Assembly (NCBI RefSeq): GCF_019049245.1
Contig: NZ_JAGMUK010000052.1
Coordinates: forward strand, 118,680 to 182,679
Length of the DNA: 64,000 nucleotides
Source: Streptomyces sp. AC555_RSS877
Lineage (GTDB): Bacteria > Actinomycetota > Actinomycetes > Streptomycetales > Streptomycetaceae
Direction of reading: 5' to 3'
The position numbers were made by a program, and so were the translations under genes. The notes beneath the pieces were generated by a model. It had not been told where the DNA came from, did not search any database, and was given only the letters and a program-made list of their open reading frames with translations. How positions within the stretch are numbered: the first letter of the stretch is position 1; each line of letters opens with the position of its first letter. Below are positions 14,838 through 23,889 of this stretch, piece after piece.

Positions 14838-15167
14838 GTGGCGGACACGTCGGACACGAGAACCCCGGCGCAGATCGAGGCGGACATCAAGCGCCGCCGC
14901 GAATTGCTGGCCGAGACGCTCGACGAGATCGGGGTGCGGGTGCACCCGAAGACGATCGTGGGCGATGCCAAGGCCAAGGTCGTTTCCAATATCGATCACA
15001 CGCTCGGTCGGGCCTATGTCGGGGCCAATCGGGTCGTGAGTGATGTGAAGGCGCGGTTCGTCGACGAGGAAGGCGCGCCGCGGCTGGAGCGGGTCGTGCC
15101 GGTCGCGCTGGTTGTCGTCGGGGTCGTGGGGCTGCTCGCCCTGGGGACTCGGCGGCGTAGGAGCTGA
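14838..15167 (+). CDS. DUF3618 membrane-associated protein
   Basis: A 109-residue protein of the DUF3618 family. The N-terminal motif is RTPAQIEADIKRRRELLAETLDEIGVRVHPKTI, an amphipathic helix typical of the family, followed by a VVPVALVVVGVVGLLAL transmembrane segment near the C-terminus and a GTRRRRS tail. It probably sits in the cytoplasmic membrane with its helical part inside. Function unknown. The GTG start at 14838 follows a CGGAGG SD. Confidence 0.8.
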   Translation: MADTSDTRTPAQIEADIKRRRELLAETLDEIGVRVHPKTIVGDAKAKVVSNIDHTLGRAYVGANRVVSDVKARFVDEEGAPRLERVVPVALVVVGVVGLLALGTRRRRS

Positions 15168-15208
15168 GTGGGGGCCGACCCAGCGGCCTCCGGGCCGGTG
15201 AAGGCAGG

Positions 15209-15214
15209 TAGGTT
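15209..15214 (+). promoter_or_regulatory. -10 box of GroES-like gene, leaderless-type
   Basis: TAGGTT, then 7 nt, then GTG at 15222. Confidence 0.45.
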
Positions 15215-15221
15215 CAGAGGC

Positions 15222-15578
15222 GTGAGCGCCAAGAGAAGCCAGCACAGCGACCAGCACGACAAGCTGCCCATCCGGATGCTGCACGACCGTGTGCTCGTGC
15301 GGCAGGACACCAGTGAGGGCGAGCGGCGTTCGGGTGGCGGGATTCTGATTCCGGCCACCGCGGCCGTCGGTCGTCGGCTGGCGTGGGCGGAGGTCGTGGC
15401 GGTGGGGCAGAACGTGCGGGCCGTGGAGCCGGGTGACCGGGTGCTGTTCGATCCTGAGGACCGGGCCGAGGTGGAGGTGCGGGGCATCGCTTACGTGCTC
15501 ATGCGTGAGCGTGATCTGCACGCGGTGGCCGCGGACCGGTTCGAGGGGTCCGAGGACTCGACCGGCCTGTATCTGTAG
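15222..15578 (+). CDS. GroES-family co-chaperonin
   Basis: A 118-residue protein of the Cpn10 fold. It shows IRMLHDRVLVRQD (strand 1 of GroES), a mobile-loop-like SEGERRSGGGILIPATA, AWAEVVAVGQNVRAVEPGDRVLF and a divergent C-terminal tail with VRGIAYVLMRERDLHAV. The N-terminal 17 residues and C-terminal tail exceed canonical GroES (about 97-102 aa). It lies away from any groEL gene, so this is a second, specialised GroES-like copy common in Streptomyces rather than the main chaperonin partner. Confidence 0.85.
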   Translation: MSAKRSQHSDQHDKLPIRMLHDRVLVRQDTSEGERRSGGGILIPATAAVGRRLAWAEVVAVGQNVRAVEPGDRVLFDPEDRAEVEVRGIAYVLMRERDLHAVAADRFEGSEDSTGLYL

Positions 15579-15590
15579 GACAGCGGCAAA

Positions 15591-15628
15591 GAAGTGGGGC
15601 TGGTGACCGTGGTCACCAGCCCCACTTC
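15591..15628. terminator. Bidirectional terminator between GroES-like gene and PBP
   Basis: Perfect 18-bp inverted arms, GAAGTGGGGCTGGTGACC and its complement, separated by only GT, between convergent genes. Confidence 0.85.
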
Positions 15629-15642
15629 TGTCATGTGCGTGG

Positions 15643-18054
15643 TCACTGTCTCCGTGTGGTGAGCTGCGGGCCCACCCCGGTCGTCGCGCCGCCCGGCGTG
15701 CCTCCAGTGTCGCCGCCTGTGGTGTCTCCCGTGGTGCCGCCGGTGGCCGTTTCGCCGCCGGTTGTGTCTCCGGTGGTGCCGTCCGTGGTGCCGCCGTCGG
15801 TGGTCGGGTCGCCGCCGGTTGTCGTGTCTCCGGTGGTGCCGCCCGTGGTCGTGTCTCCGGTGGTGCCGTCGGTGGTGCCGCCGTCGGTGGCGGGGTCGCC
15901 GGTCTGGCCCTCGGTCTGGCCCTCGGCGTCCTGGCCGCCGGTGGTGTCTCCGGTGGTGCCGCCGGTGTTCTCGTCGCCCGTGGCGGGGTCGGACGGGATG
16001 TCGGTGACGGGGGGCTGGACCACGTCGGCGCCCGGCTGGAGTTCGAGGTCGAAGTCGGTGACGGGCTCGCCCTCGAGGGCGGTCTTGGTGAACTGTGCCC
16101 AGATCTCGGTGGGTGCTCCGCCGCCGTTGATCCGCTGCAGGCCCATGGCGCCGTACAGCGACTTGTGGGCGGCGGTCACGGGGTCCTGGCCCATGACGGA
16201 GACGACGGTGGCGAGGTCGGGGGTGTAGCCGGCGAACCAGGCGGCGGTGTCTTCCTCGGCGGTGCCGGTCTTGCCCGCGGCGGGGCGGCCGGCGGCCTGG
16301 GCGGCGGTGGCGGTGCCGCCCTCGACGACGCTCTGCAGGATGGAGGTGGTGGTGTCGGCGGCTTCGCGGCTGACGGCCTGGCTGGTCTTCTTCGCGGGCA
16401 GCCGGATGTCGTCCTTGCCGTCCTTGGTGATCTTCTCGATCATCGTGTACGTGCCGTGCTTGCCGTGGTTGGCGAGGGTGGCGTAGGCCTCGGCCATGTC
16501 GAGGACGCTGGCGGTGGAGGGGCCGAGCGCGATGGAGGGGGACGCGGTGAGGTCGGGGGTGTCGGCGGGGAGGCCGAGGTCGATGGCGGTCTGCTTCACC
16601 TTGTCGGAGCCGACGTCGACGGCCATCTGTGCGTACACCGAGTTGACGGACTTGTCGGTGGCCTCGCGGACGGTGATGTTGCCGTACGAGCCCTGGTCCT
16701 CGTTCTCGGGGGCGTAGGTGCCGCCGTCCCAGCCCACGATGGGCCGCTTGTTGGTGCCGTCGTAGATGGTGTTCGGGGTGATCGTGCGGCCGTCCTGCGT
16801 CACGGAGTCGTTCTGGACGGCGGAGGTGAACACGAACGGCTTGAAGGTGGAGCCGACCTGGAAGTCGCCGCGGGTGGCGTTGTTCGTGTACTGCTTCACG
16901 TAGTCGATGCCGCCGTACATGGCGACGACCTTGCCGGTCTTGGGGTCGACGGAGGCGCCGCCCGCGCGGACGTAGGTGTCGACCTTGCGGTTCTTCTTGT
17001 CGAGCTTGTCCATCAGCTGGTCGTTGACCGCGTCGACGAAGGCGTCCTGCTTGCTCTTCTCGAGGGTGGTGGTGATGCGGTAGCCGCCGGCGGTGAGCTG
17101 GTCCTTGTCGAGGATCTTGTTCTCGGTGAGGTAGTCCTTGATCGCGTCGACGATGTAGCCGCGCTGTCCGGACATGCCGGTGGAGACGGTGGCTTCCTTC
17201 GGCATCGGGAACTTCATGCCGGCGCGGTCGGAGGCGCTGAGCCAGCCCTTGGTGACCATGCCGTCGAGGACGTAGTTCCAGCGGGCCTGGGCGGCGGCCT
17301 TGTTCTCGGGGTGGGCGACGACGTCGTACTCGCTGGGGGCGTTGACCAGGGCGGCGAGGTAGGCGCCCTTGGCGGGGTCCAGCTCGGTGGCGTCGACGCC
17401 GTAGTAGGCCTGGGCGGCGGCCTGGATGCCGTAGGCGTTGCGGCCGAAGTAGCTGGTGTTGAGGTAGCCCTCGAGGATCTGGCTCTTGCTCTCGGTGCGG
17501 TCGAGCTTGATCGAGATGAAGAACTCCTTCACCTTGCGGGTGACGGTCTGCTCCTGGGCCAGGTAGTAGTTCTTCACGTACTGCTGGGTGATCGTGGAGC
17601 CGGACTGCTTGCCCTTGCCGGTGGCGGTGTTCCAGCCGGCGCGGAGCATCGCCTTGGGGTCGATGGCGGACTCGCTGTAGAAATCGCGGTCCTCGGCGGC
17701 CAGGACGGCGTGCTGGGCGTCCTTGGAGACCTGGGCGAGGGGGATGATCTCCCGGTTGACCTCGCCGTCGCGGGCGAGCTGGCTGCCGTCCGCGTAGAGG
17801 TAGACGTTGCTCTGCTTGATGGCGAACGCGTTGGCCGACGGGATCTTGACCAGGGAGTAGCCGAGGAAGAACAGGCCGGCCAGGAGCAGCACGCCGATGA
17901 CGAAGGTGCCGAGCACCATGCGCCAGGTGGGGATGATCCGTCGCCAGCCGGTGCGCTTGGGCCGCTTGGGCTTGCCTGCGGTTTCGGCTGCCGCTTCGGG
18001 CTCTCTCGGTGCCCAGCCCTCGGTCGGCTGTTGCGGCTGCGGCTCGTCGCTCAT
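15643..18054 (-). CDS. Class A penicillin-binding protein (glycosyltransferase/transpeptidase)
   Basis: An 803-residue bifunctional cell-wall synthase. Order: cytoplasmic proline/basic N-terminus; one TM segment (VLGTFVIGVLLLAGLFFLGY, ~47-66); GT51 domain with the catalytic EDRDFYSE and GSTITQQYVKN motifs; transpeptidase with STFKPF (nucleophile Ser, S-x2-K), SVN and KTGTAEED (K-T-G). The last ~110 residues are a low-complexity tail of GGTTGDTT-type repeats, disordered and possibly wall-spanning. Start ATG 18054 or GTG 18063, both near a GGAG. It is divergent from the ABC exporter genes. Confidence 0.93.
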   Translation of the reverse strand: MSDEPQPQQPTEGWAPREPEAAAETAGKPKRPKRTGWRRIIPTWRMVLGTFVIGVLLLAGLFFLGYSLVKIPSANAFAIKQSNVYLYADGSQLARDGEVNREIIPLAQVSKDAQHAVLAAEDRDFYSESAIDPKAMLRAGWNTATGKGKQSGSTITQQYVKNYYLAQEQTVTRKVKEFFISIKLDRTESKSQILEGYLNTSYFGRNAYGIQAAAQAYYGVDATELDPAKGAYLAALVNAPSEYDVVAHPENKAAAQARWNYVLDGMVTKGWLSASDRAGMKFPMPKEATVSTGMSGQRGYIVDAIKDYLTENKILDKDQLTAGGYRITTTLEKSKQDAFVDAVNDQLMDKLDKKNRKVDTYVRAGGASVDPKTGKVVAMYGGIDYVKQYTNNATRGDFQVGSTFKPFVFTSAVQNDSVTQDGRTITPNTIYDGTNKRPIVGWDGGTYAPENEDQGSYGNITVREATDKSVNSVYAQMAVDVGSDKVKQTAIDLGLPADTPDLTASPSIALGPSTASVLDMAEAYATLANHGKHGTYTMIEKITKDGKDDIRLPAKKTSQAVSREAADTTTSILQSVVEGGTATAAQAAGRPAAGKTGTAEEDTAAWFAGYTPDLATVVSVMGQDPVTAAHKSLYGAMGLQRINGGGAPTEIWAQFTKTALEGEPVTDFDLELQPGADVVQPPVTDIPSDPATGDENTGGTTGDTTGGQDAEGQTEGQTGDPATDGGTTDGTTGDTTTGGTTGDTTTGGDPTTDGGTTDGTTGDTTGGETATGGTTGDTTGGDTGGTPGGATTGVGPQLTTRRQ

Positions 18055-18266
18055 GTCGTGCACGGACTCCTGTTTCGCGTCTTACGTTCCCGTACGCCTC
18101 GTACGCCTTCTGCGCCCCCGGATGAAGACTCTCGCATCGCGTGTTCCGTTCCCGACAATCGGCACGCGCTTGCCCGGAAAATGCGTGGCGTGGCCCACAG
18201 CCCGCGGACTAGGCTCCTGCGCTTCGGTGTCGGTGCGGGCTGGGCGGGCGAGGAGGGCGGTTTGCC

Positions 18267-19067
18267 GTGGATACGGCGCGGTTGTACCTGGCCGTCGCGG
18301 CGGGGGGTTTTCGACGGTACGCGACGTATCGGGTGGCGACGGCCGCGGGGGTGTTCACCAACACCGTCTTCGGTCTGATTCTGGTCTACACGTATCTGGC
18401 GCTGTGGGAGGAGCGGCCGCATCTGGGCGGGTACGACCAGGCGCAGGCCGTCACCTATGTGTGGGTGGGGCAGGCGCTGTTGTCGACGCTGGCGATCGGG
18501 GGCGGCGGGGTCGAGGACGAGCTGATGGAGCGCATCCGGACGGGTGACATCGCGATCGATCTTTACCGGCCGGCGGATCTGCAACTGTGGTGGCTGGCCG
18601 CGGACCTGGGGCGGGCGGTGTTCCAGCTGGTGGGGCGGGGTGTGGTGCCGTTCGCGTTCGGGGTGCTGGTCTTCCCGGCCGCGGTGCCGGGTGACGTGGG
18701 GACGTGGTGTGCCTTTCTCTTCGCGGTGCTGCTGGCGATGGTGGTGGGGTACGGCATCCGGTTCCTGGTGGCGCTGAGCGCGTTCTGGCTGCTGGACGGG
18801 ACGGGTGTGGTGCAGATGGCGTGGCTCGTCGGGTTCTTCTGTTCGGGGATGCTCTTTCCGCTGAACGTCTTCCCGGGGGCGCTCGGTGAGGTGGTGCGGG
18901 CTCTGCCGTGGTCGTCGTTGTTGCAGGCCCCCGCGGACGTGCTGCTGGGGGAGGCGGACCCGTGGGGGACGTATCTGTTCCAGGCCGGGTGGGCGGTGGC
19001 GTTGCTGGCTCTGGGGCGGCTGGTGCAGGTCGTGGCGACGCGGCGGGTGGTGGTTCAGGGTGGCTGA
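18267..19067 (+). CDS. ABC-2 family transporter permease 1
   Basis: A 266-residue membrane subunit with about six TM helices. It shows TARLYLAVAAGGFRRYATYRVATAAGVFTNTVFGLILVYTYLAL and an amphipathic RTGDIAIDLYRPADLQLWW loop, typical of the ABC-2 permease branch paired with an LPS/daunorubicin-type ATPase. It forms a heterodimer with the next gene product. GTG start at 18267 with GGAGGG upstream; the second permease overlaps by 8 nt. The cargo is unknown. Confidence 0.85.
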   Translation: MDTARLYLAVAAGGFRRYATYRVATAAGVFTNTVFGLILVYTYLALWEERPHLGGYDQAQAVTYVWVGQALLSTLAIGGGGVEDELMERIRTGDIAIDLYRPADLQLWWLAADLGRAVFQLVGRGVVPFAFGVLVFPAAVPGDVGTWCAFLFAVLLAMVVGYGIRFLVALSAFWLLDGTGVVQMAWLVGFFCSGMLFPLNVFPGALGEVVRALPWSSLLQAPADVLLGEADPWGTYLFQAGWAVALLALGRLVQVVATRRVVVQGG

Positions 19068-19908
19068 GGGTGGGTGGCGGGTGGACGCGGCCCCGGCCGG
19101 CCGGGTCGCGGACGGGGTGCGGACGTACCGTCTGATCGCGGCGATGTGGATTCGTTCCACGATGGCTTACCGGGCTTCTTTCGTGATGACCACGGTCGGC
19201 AACTTCGCGGCGACCGCGCTCGACTTCGTGGCGATCCTGCTGATGTTCTCGCAGGTGGACGCGCTGGGCGGGTATCCGCTGCCGGAGGTCGCCTTCCTGT
19301 ACGGCCTGTCGTCGGTGTCCTTCGGGCTGGCCGATCTGGCGATCGGTTCGATGGACCGGCTGGGCCGCCGGGTGCGTGACGGCACGCTCGACACGCTGCT
19401 CGTGCGGCCGGCGCCGGTGCTGGCGCAGGTGGCCGCCGACCGGTTCGGGCTGCGGCGGCTGGGCCGGGTGACGCAGGGCGCGCTGGTGCTGGGGTATGCG
19501 CTGATGGAGCTCGACCTGCAGTGGACGCCGCTCAAACTGGTGTTGATGCCGGTGATGGTGCTGGGCGGTGCCGGGATCTTCTGCGCGGTGTTCGTCGGGG
19601 GTGCCGCGTTCCAGTTCGTGGCGCAGGACGCCTCCGAGGTGCAGAACGCGTTCACGTACGGCGGTACGACGCTGTTGCAGTATCCGCCGACCATCTTCGC
19701 GAAGGATCTGGTGCGGGGGGTGACGTTCGTGCTGCCGCTCGCCTTCGTCAACTGGGTGCCGGCGGCCTATGTGCTGGGGCGGCCGCTGCCGCTCGGGCTG
19801 CCCGCGTGGACGGCGTTCGTCTCGCCGCTGGTGGCGGCCGTGTGCTGTGCGCTGGCCGGTGTGGTGTGGCGGACGGGGCTTCGGTCGTATCGGAGTACAG
19901 GGAGCTAG
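19060..19908 (+). CDS. ABC-2 family transporter permease 2
   Basis: A 282-residue paralogous permease. Motifs parallel those of permease 1: YRLIAAMWIRSTMAYRASFVMTTVGN, GTLDTLLVRPAPVLAQVAADRF (the amphipathic loop with an L-x-R-P turn) and a FTYGGTTLLQYPPTIFAKDL segment before the last helices. Start GTG 19060 lies inside the 3' end of permease 1; GTG 19081 is an alternative. The ATPase follows directly, so three subunits are one operon. Confidence 0.85.
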   Translation: MAEGGWRVDAAPAGRVADGVRTYRLIAAMWIRSTMAYRASFVMTTVGNFAATALDFVAILLMFSQVDALGGYPLPEVAFLYGLSSVSFGLADLAIGSMDRLGRRVRDGTLDTLLVRPAPVLAQVAADRFGLRRLGRVTQGALVLGYALMELDLQWTPLKLVLMPVMVLGGAGIFCAVFVGGAAFQFVAQDASEVQNAFTYGGTTLLQYPPTIFAKDLVRGVTFVLPLAFVNWVPAAYVLGRPLPLGLPAWTAFVSPLVAAVCCALAGVVWRTGLRSYRSTGS

Positions 19909-19910
19909 AA

Positions 19911-20882
19911 GTGGACCGTGCGTTCATCGAGCTGGATCGCGTCGAGAAGGTTTTCGACGTGCGCAAGAAGACCGGCTTCATGAAGCGGGAGCGGCGTGAG
20001 GTGCGGGCGGTCGACTCGATCTCGTTCACCGTGCCGCGGGGGGAGATGGTCGGTTACATCGGTCCGAACGGTGCCGGGAAGTCGACGACGATCAAGATGC
20101 TCACCGGCATCCTGACGCCGAGCGGTGGCCGGCTGCGGGTCGCGGGCATCGATCCGTCGCGGGAGCGGTCGCGGCTGGCGCACCGTATCGGGGTGGTGTT
20201 CGGGCAGCGTACGACGCTTTGGTGGGACCTGCCGTTGATCGACTCGTACCGGCTGATGCACCGCATGTACCGCATCCCCGACGGGCGGTACCGGGAGAAC
20301 CTGGACCGGCTCGTCGAACTCCTGGAACTGGGTGAGTTGTTGGATGTTCCGGTACGGCAGCTGTCGCTCGGTCAGCGGATGCGCGGGGACATCGCGGCGG
20401 CGCTGTTGCACGATCCGGAGGTGCTGTACCTGGACGAGCCGACGATCGGTCTTGACGTCGTGTCGAAGGGCAAGGTGCGGGAGTTCCTGCGGGAGTTGAA
20501 CACGGAGAACGGCACGACGGTGCTGTTGACCACGCACGATCTCCAGGACATCGAGCAGTTGTGTTCGCGGGTGATGGTCATCGACCACGGGCGTCTGATG
20601 TACGACGGTCCGCTCACCGGTCTGCACGAGGTGGGGGAGAGCGAGCGGGTCCTGGTGGTCGACCTGGAGCGCGAACTGCCGCCGATCGAGGCGCCGCCGC
20701 CCGCGCGGGTGGTGAAGGTGGAGGGGCCCCGGCAGTGGCTGGCGTTCCCGGCGGCGGCGTCGGCGGCGCCGCTGGTGGCGCGGATCGCGGCGGAGTATCC
20801 GCTGGTGGACCTGTCCGTGCGGGAGCCGGACATCGAGGCGGTGATCGCGAAGATGTACGCGGAGCGGACGGCGACCGCGTAG
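19911..20882 (+). CDS. ABC transporter ATP-binding protein
   Basis: A 323-residue ATPase energising the two upstream permeases. Walker A GPNGAGKST, Q-loop in GVVFGQRTTLWWDLP, ABC signature LSLGQRMR, Walker B VLYLDEPT, D-loop GLDVVSK and H-loop TTHD are all intact. A ~80-residue C-terminal extension (from LERELPPIEAPPP) is found in the exporter family with this gene order. Start GTG 19911 is two bases after the permease-2 stop (19906-19908), with GGAG upstream. Confidence 0.93.
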   Translation: MDRAFIELDRVEKVFDVRKKTGFMKRERREVRAVDSISFTVPRGEMVGYIGPNGAGKSTTIKMLTGILTPSGGRLRVAGIDPSRERSRLAHRIGVVFGQRTTLWWDLPLIDSYRLMHRMYRIPDGRYRENLDRLVELLELGELLDVPVRQLSLGQRMRGDIAAALLHDPEVLYLDEPTIGLDVVSKGKVREFLRELNTENGTTVLLTTHDLQDIEQLCSRVMVIDHGRLMYDGPLTGLHEVGESERVLVVDLERELPPIEAPPPARVVKVEGPRQWLAFPAAASAAPLVARIAAEYPLVDLSVREPDIEAVIAKMYAERTATA

Positions 20883-20925
20883 TGGCTGCGACAGCGTTGC
20901 CGTAGTGCCCGTCGCCCGGAACTCG

Positions 20926-20931
20926 TAGGCT
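20926..20931 (+). promoter_or_regulatory. -10 box of DUF1707 gene, leaderless-type
   Basis: TAGGCT, then 7 nt, then ATG at 20939; identical to the box in front of rph. Confidence 0.5.
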
Positions 20932-20938
20932 GGCGGGT

Positions 20939-21778
20939 ATGACCGAGGATGCCCCGGAGCTGCGCGCCTCCGACGCCGATCGTGAACGAGTCGCCGAGGT
21001 TTTGCGGGACGCCCTCGCGGAGGGGCGCCTTGACATGGAGGAGTTCGGGGAACGGCTGGACGCGACGTATCAGGCGCGCACGTACGGCGAACTCGCGCCG
21101 ATCACCCGGGACCTGCCGTCCGGCGCGGGCGTCGTCTCCGCTCCTCGGATCTCGATGACCAAGGGGCCCGTGCAGAGCGGGGGTTGGGCGGGGCGGATCG
21201 TCGGCGGGGGAGAGTCGTCGACGTGGGCCGTGGCGATCATGTCGGGGTTCCAGCGCAAGGGACGCTGGACGGTGCCGAAGCGGTTCAACTCCTTCGCCTT
21301 CTGGGGCGGCGGCGAGATCGACCTGCGGGAGGCGGACTTCGCGGCCGGCGTGGTCGAGATCAACTGCATCGCGATCATGGGCGGGATGCAGGTGATCGTG
21401 CCGCCCGGCGTCGAGGTCGTCGTGCGCGGCATCGGCATCATGGGCGGCTTCGACCAGCGTGAGGAGGGCGTGCCGGGTGATCCGGGCGCCCCGCGGGTGA
21501 TCGTGACGGGCTTCGCCTTCTGGGGCGGGGTCGGTGTGGAGCGCAAGCTCACGCGGTCCGAGCGGCAGCGGCTGAAGGAGGAGCGCCGCCAGGAGAAGCT
21601 GGACCGCAAGGCGTCGCTTCGGGAGCTGGGTGAGTCCGTCCGGGACGACGTCCGCGACGCCCACCGCAGGATGCTCGAAGGCCGCCACGACCTTCTGCGG
21701 GACCGCAGTCGTGAGCGTCGCGAGGAGCGCCGGGAGCAGCGCCGGGAGGAGCGGGACCGGCGGCGCGGGGGGTACTGA
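20939..21778 (+). CDS. DUF1707 protein with LiaF-like beta-helical part
   Basis: A 279-residue cytoplasmic or membrane-peripheral protein. An N-terminal DUF1707 domain (LRASDADRERVAEVLRDALAEGRLDMEEFGERLDATYQARTYGEL, residues 8-52) is followed by a beta-rich region with repeated SFAFWGGGEIDLREADF, CIAIMGGMQVIVPPGVEV and GIGIMGGF segments (as in cell-wall-active antibiotic response LiaF-type domains). It ends with a highly charged Arg/Glu tail of ~60 residues (RERREERREQRREERDRRR). Function unknown. Promoter is leaderless-type, separate from the ABC operon. Confidence 0.82.
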   Translation: MTEDAPELRASDADRERVAEVLRDALAEGRLDMEEFGERLDATYQARTYGELAPITRDLPSGAGVVSAPRISMTKGPVQSGGWAGRIVGGGESSTWAVAIMSGFQRKGRWTVPKRFNSFAFWGGGEIDLREADFAAGVVEINCIAIMGGMQVIVPPGVEVVVRGIGIMGGFDQREEGVPGDPGAPRVIVTGFAFWGGVGVERKLTRSERQRLKEERRQEKLDRKASLRELGESVRDDVRDAHRRMLEGRHDLLRDRSRERREERREQRREERDRRRGGY

Positions 21779-21800
21779 TCCCTCCTGGATGAGTGGATGC

Positions 21801-21840
21801 CCCTCGAGGGCGCGGGGGGACTGCGCGACCAGCCCCCACG
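21801..21840. repeat. Dispersed Streptomyces intergenic element, copy 1
   Basis: The sequence GGGCGCGGGGGGACTGCGCG followed by ACCAGCCCC is a slightly altered version of the GGGCGCGGGGAACTGCGCGACCAGCC element seen between many Streptomyces genes. A second copy is at 60053-60126 in this window. Usually forms part of terminator hairpins. Confidence 0.6.
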
Positions 21841-21883
21841 CGCCCGCACCCGGCACACCACCGGAACCAGCCCTCTCGGGTTG

Positions 21884-22549
21884 CCGGATCCCGCACCCTG
21901 GATCCCTGACCCCCGCACCCTGGATCCCTGACCCCTGGCCCCGGATCCCTGGCCCCGGATGCCTGACCCCTGGCCCCTGATCCCTGGCCCCTGGCCCCGG
22001 ATCCCGGATGCCTGATCCCTGGCCCCGGATGCCTGACCCTTGACCCCTGGCCCCGGATGCCTGATCCCTGATCCCTGGCCCCGGATGCCTGATCCCTGGC
22101 CCCTGATCCCTGGCCCCTGGCCCCGGATCCCGGATGCCTGATCCCTGGCCCCGGATGCCTGATCCCTGGCCCCTGGCCCCGGATGCCTGATCCCTGGCCC
22201 CTGATCCCTGGCCCCTGGCCCCGGATCCCGGATGCCTGATCCCTGGCCCCGGATCCCTGGCCCCTGGCCCCGGATCCCGGATCCCTGACTCCGGATCCCG
22301 GATGCCTGATCCCTGGCCCCTGATCCCTGGCCCCTGGCCCCGGATCCCGGATGCCTGATCCCTGGCCCCGGATGCCTGACCCTTGACCCCTGGCCCCGGA
22401 CCCCTGACCCCTGGCCCCGGATCCCTGGCCCCTGGCCCCGGATCCCGGATCCCTGACTCCGGATCCCGGATGCCTGATCCCTGGCCCCTGATCCCTGGCC
22501 CCTGGCCCCGGATCCCGGATCCCTGGCCCCGGATCCCTGGCCCCGGACC
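21884..22549. repeat. Heptanucleotide tandem array (89 exact-register units)
   Basis: From 21927 to 22549 (623 bases) every base can be parsed into 7-mers without one insertion or deletion: 89 units drawn from eight variants, mainly CCTGGCC, CCGGATC, CCGGATG, CCTGATC and CCTGACC, rarely CTTGACC, CCTGACT and CCGGACC. The stretch 21884-21926 is a degenerate lead-in. Larger blocks recur, for instance CCTGATC-CCTGGCC-CCTGATC-CCTGGCC-CCTGGCC-CCGGATC-CCGGATG, so it grew by multi-unit duplications. It lies between convergent genes and ends 5 bases before the SGNH stop codon. In any frame it reads as seven-residue repeats, which is incidental. Confidence 0.97.
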
Positions 22550-22554
22550 TCGCG

Positions 22555-23889
22555 TCAGAGCTTCGCCGGTGCCGTCCCCTTCAGGTCGTCCAGGTCGAAG
22601 GCCGCCGCCATGCGCTCGTACCCCTTGTCGCTGGGGTGGAGGTGGTCGCCCGAGTCGTAGTCGGAGCGGAACCTGCGCGGGTTGTAGGGGTCGCGGACCG
22701 CCTTGTCGAAGTCGACGACGGCGTCGTAGACCCTGCCCGCGCGGATCTCGGCGTTGATCTGCTGCCGTACCGACTCGCGGGCGCCGGTGTAGCCGCGGTG
22801 GCCGCCGAAGGGCATCAGGGTGGCGCCGACGACCTTGATGCCGCGGGCGTGGGCCTGGCGGACCGTCGCGCGCAGGCCTTCGAGGATCGCGTCGGGGTCG
22901 GCCAGCCGGGGGTTGCGCAGGATGTCGTTGATGCCGAGGTCGACGACGACGACCTTGACGTTCGTGCGGCCGAGGACGTCGCGGGCGAAGCGGTCGACGC
23001 CGGCCTGGTTCTCGGCGGGCCGGCCGAGGCCGTCGGCGAGGATCTGGTTTCCGCCGATTCCCTGGTTGACGACGCTGTAGCGGGGCACGTCCCGGCCCGA
23101 GTCGAGCGCGGCGCGCAGCCGCTGGAACAGGAGGTCGGTCCAGCGGTGGTTGGCGTTCGCGGTGGAGCCGACGCCGTCGGTGAGCGAGTCGCCGAAGGCG
23201 ACGACGGTGCCCTCGGCCTCGTCGCTGAGCACGTCCAGGGCGGTCAGGTAGCGCCAGTACTCGGCCTGCTCGGTGTACGCGGTCGCCGTCGGGTCCTCGG
23301 TGCGGTCGCCGGCGGCGGCGTACGAGGTCTGGCGGGCGCGCGGGTGGTAGGTGACCGGGCCGGACGGGGTGGGGGAGTAGGTGGTGACCAGGACGTCGCT
23401 GCCCGCCGGGATGCGCAGGACGACGGCGTCGCTGAGCACCTGCTGTCCGGCGGGGACGACGACGGCGGTGTTGCCGCCGAAGGTCAGGCGCCGCATGGTC
23501 TGTGCGGCCGCCTCGGCGGTGCCGGTGCCGGCCGCGAGGGCGAGCGAGGCGTGGGTGATGGTCAGCGGCGACTGGCCGTAGAGATTGGACAGTGTGACGC
23601 GGGCACTCGTACCACCGGCGCTCGCGTGGACGACGTTGCGTACCGAGCGGCCCGCCAGGCCGTCGGTCTCGGTTCCGGGTTCGCCGCCGACCGGGGAGGC
23701 GGACCAGGAGCCGACCCAGACGCCGGTGGAGACCGGGGCGGCGGAGTTGTGGGGGGCGGGCCCGCCGGCCAGCGTGGTGCGTTCGTTCGTACCGTCGTCG
23801 GTTGCCACTCCGACGTAGATGGCGGCGGACAGGGCCACGATCACTGAGAGGATCGCGGCGAGCAGGGCGTAACCATGACGCCGGGTCAT
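22555..23889 (-). CDS. Secreted SGNH/GDSL hydrolase
   Basis: A 444-residue esterase/lipase-type enzyme. N-terminal signal or anchor: RRHGYALLAAILSVIVALSAAIYVGVA (residues 3-30). Then an unassigned ~190-residue beta-rich part (VGSWSASPVGGEP, VRNVVHASAGG), typical of large secreted SGNH proteins. The SGNH domain has block I FGDSLTDG, block II G, block III GIND, and block V DHLHPSDKGY with catalytic Asp/His. Start at 23889 has GAGGAG upstream. Convergent with DUF1707 across the heptamer array. Substrate unknown. Confidence 0.9.
   Translation of the reverse strand: MTRRHGYALLAAILSVIVALSAAIYVGVATDDGTNERTTLAGGPAPHNSAAPVSTGVWVGSWSASPVGGEPGTETDGLAGRSVRNVVHASAGGTSARVTLSNLYGQSPLTITHASLALAAGTGTAEAAAQTMRRLTFGGNTAVVVPAGQQVLSDAVVLRIPAGSDVLVTTYSPTPSGPVTYHPRARQTSYAAAGDRTEDPTATAYTEQAEYWRYLTALDVLSDEAEGTVVAFGDSLTDGVGSTANANHRWTDLLFQRLRAALDSGRDVPRYSVVNQGIGGNQILADGLGRPAENQAGVDRFARDVLGRTNVKVVVVDLGINDILRNPRLADPDAILEGLRATVRQAHARGIKVVGATLMPFGGHRGYTGARESVRQQINAEIRAGRVYDAVVDFDKAVRDPYNPRRFRSDYDSGDHLHPSDKGYERMAAAFDLDDLKGTAPAKL

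Noticed and set aside
16165..18378. A 737-codon plus-strand frame antisense to the penicillin-binding protein
   Set aside because: Composition typical of antisense shadow; the minus strand has all PBP motifs.
21884..22549. The heptamer array as a CRISPR array
   Set aside because: No spacers, unit too short and no cas genes; a simple tandem repeat.
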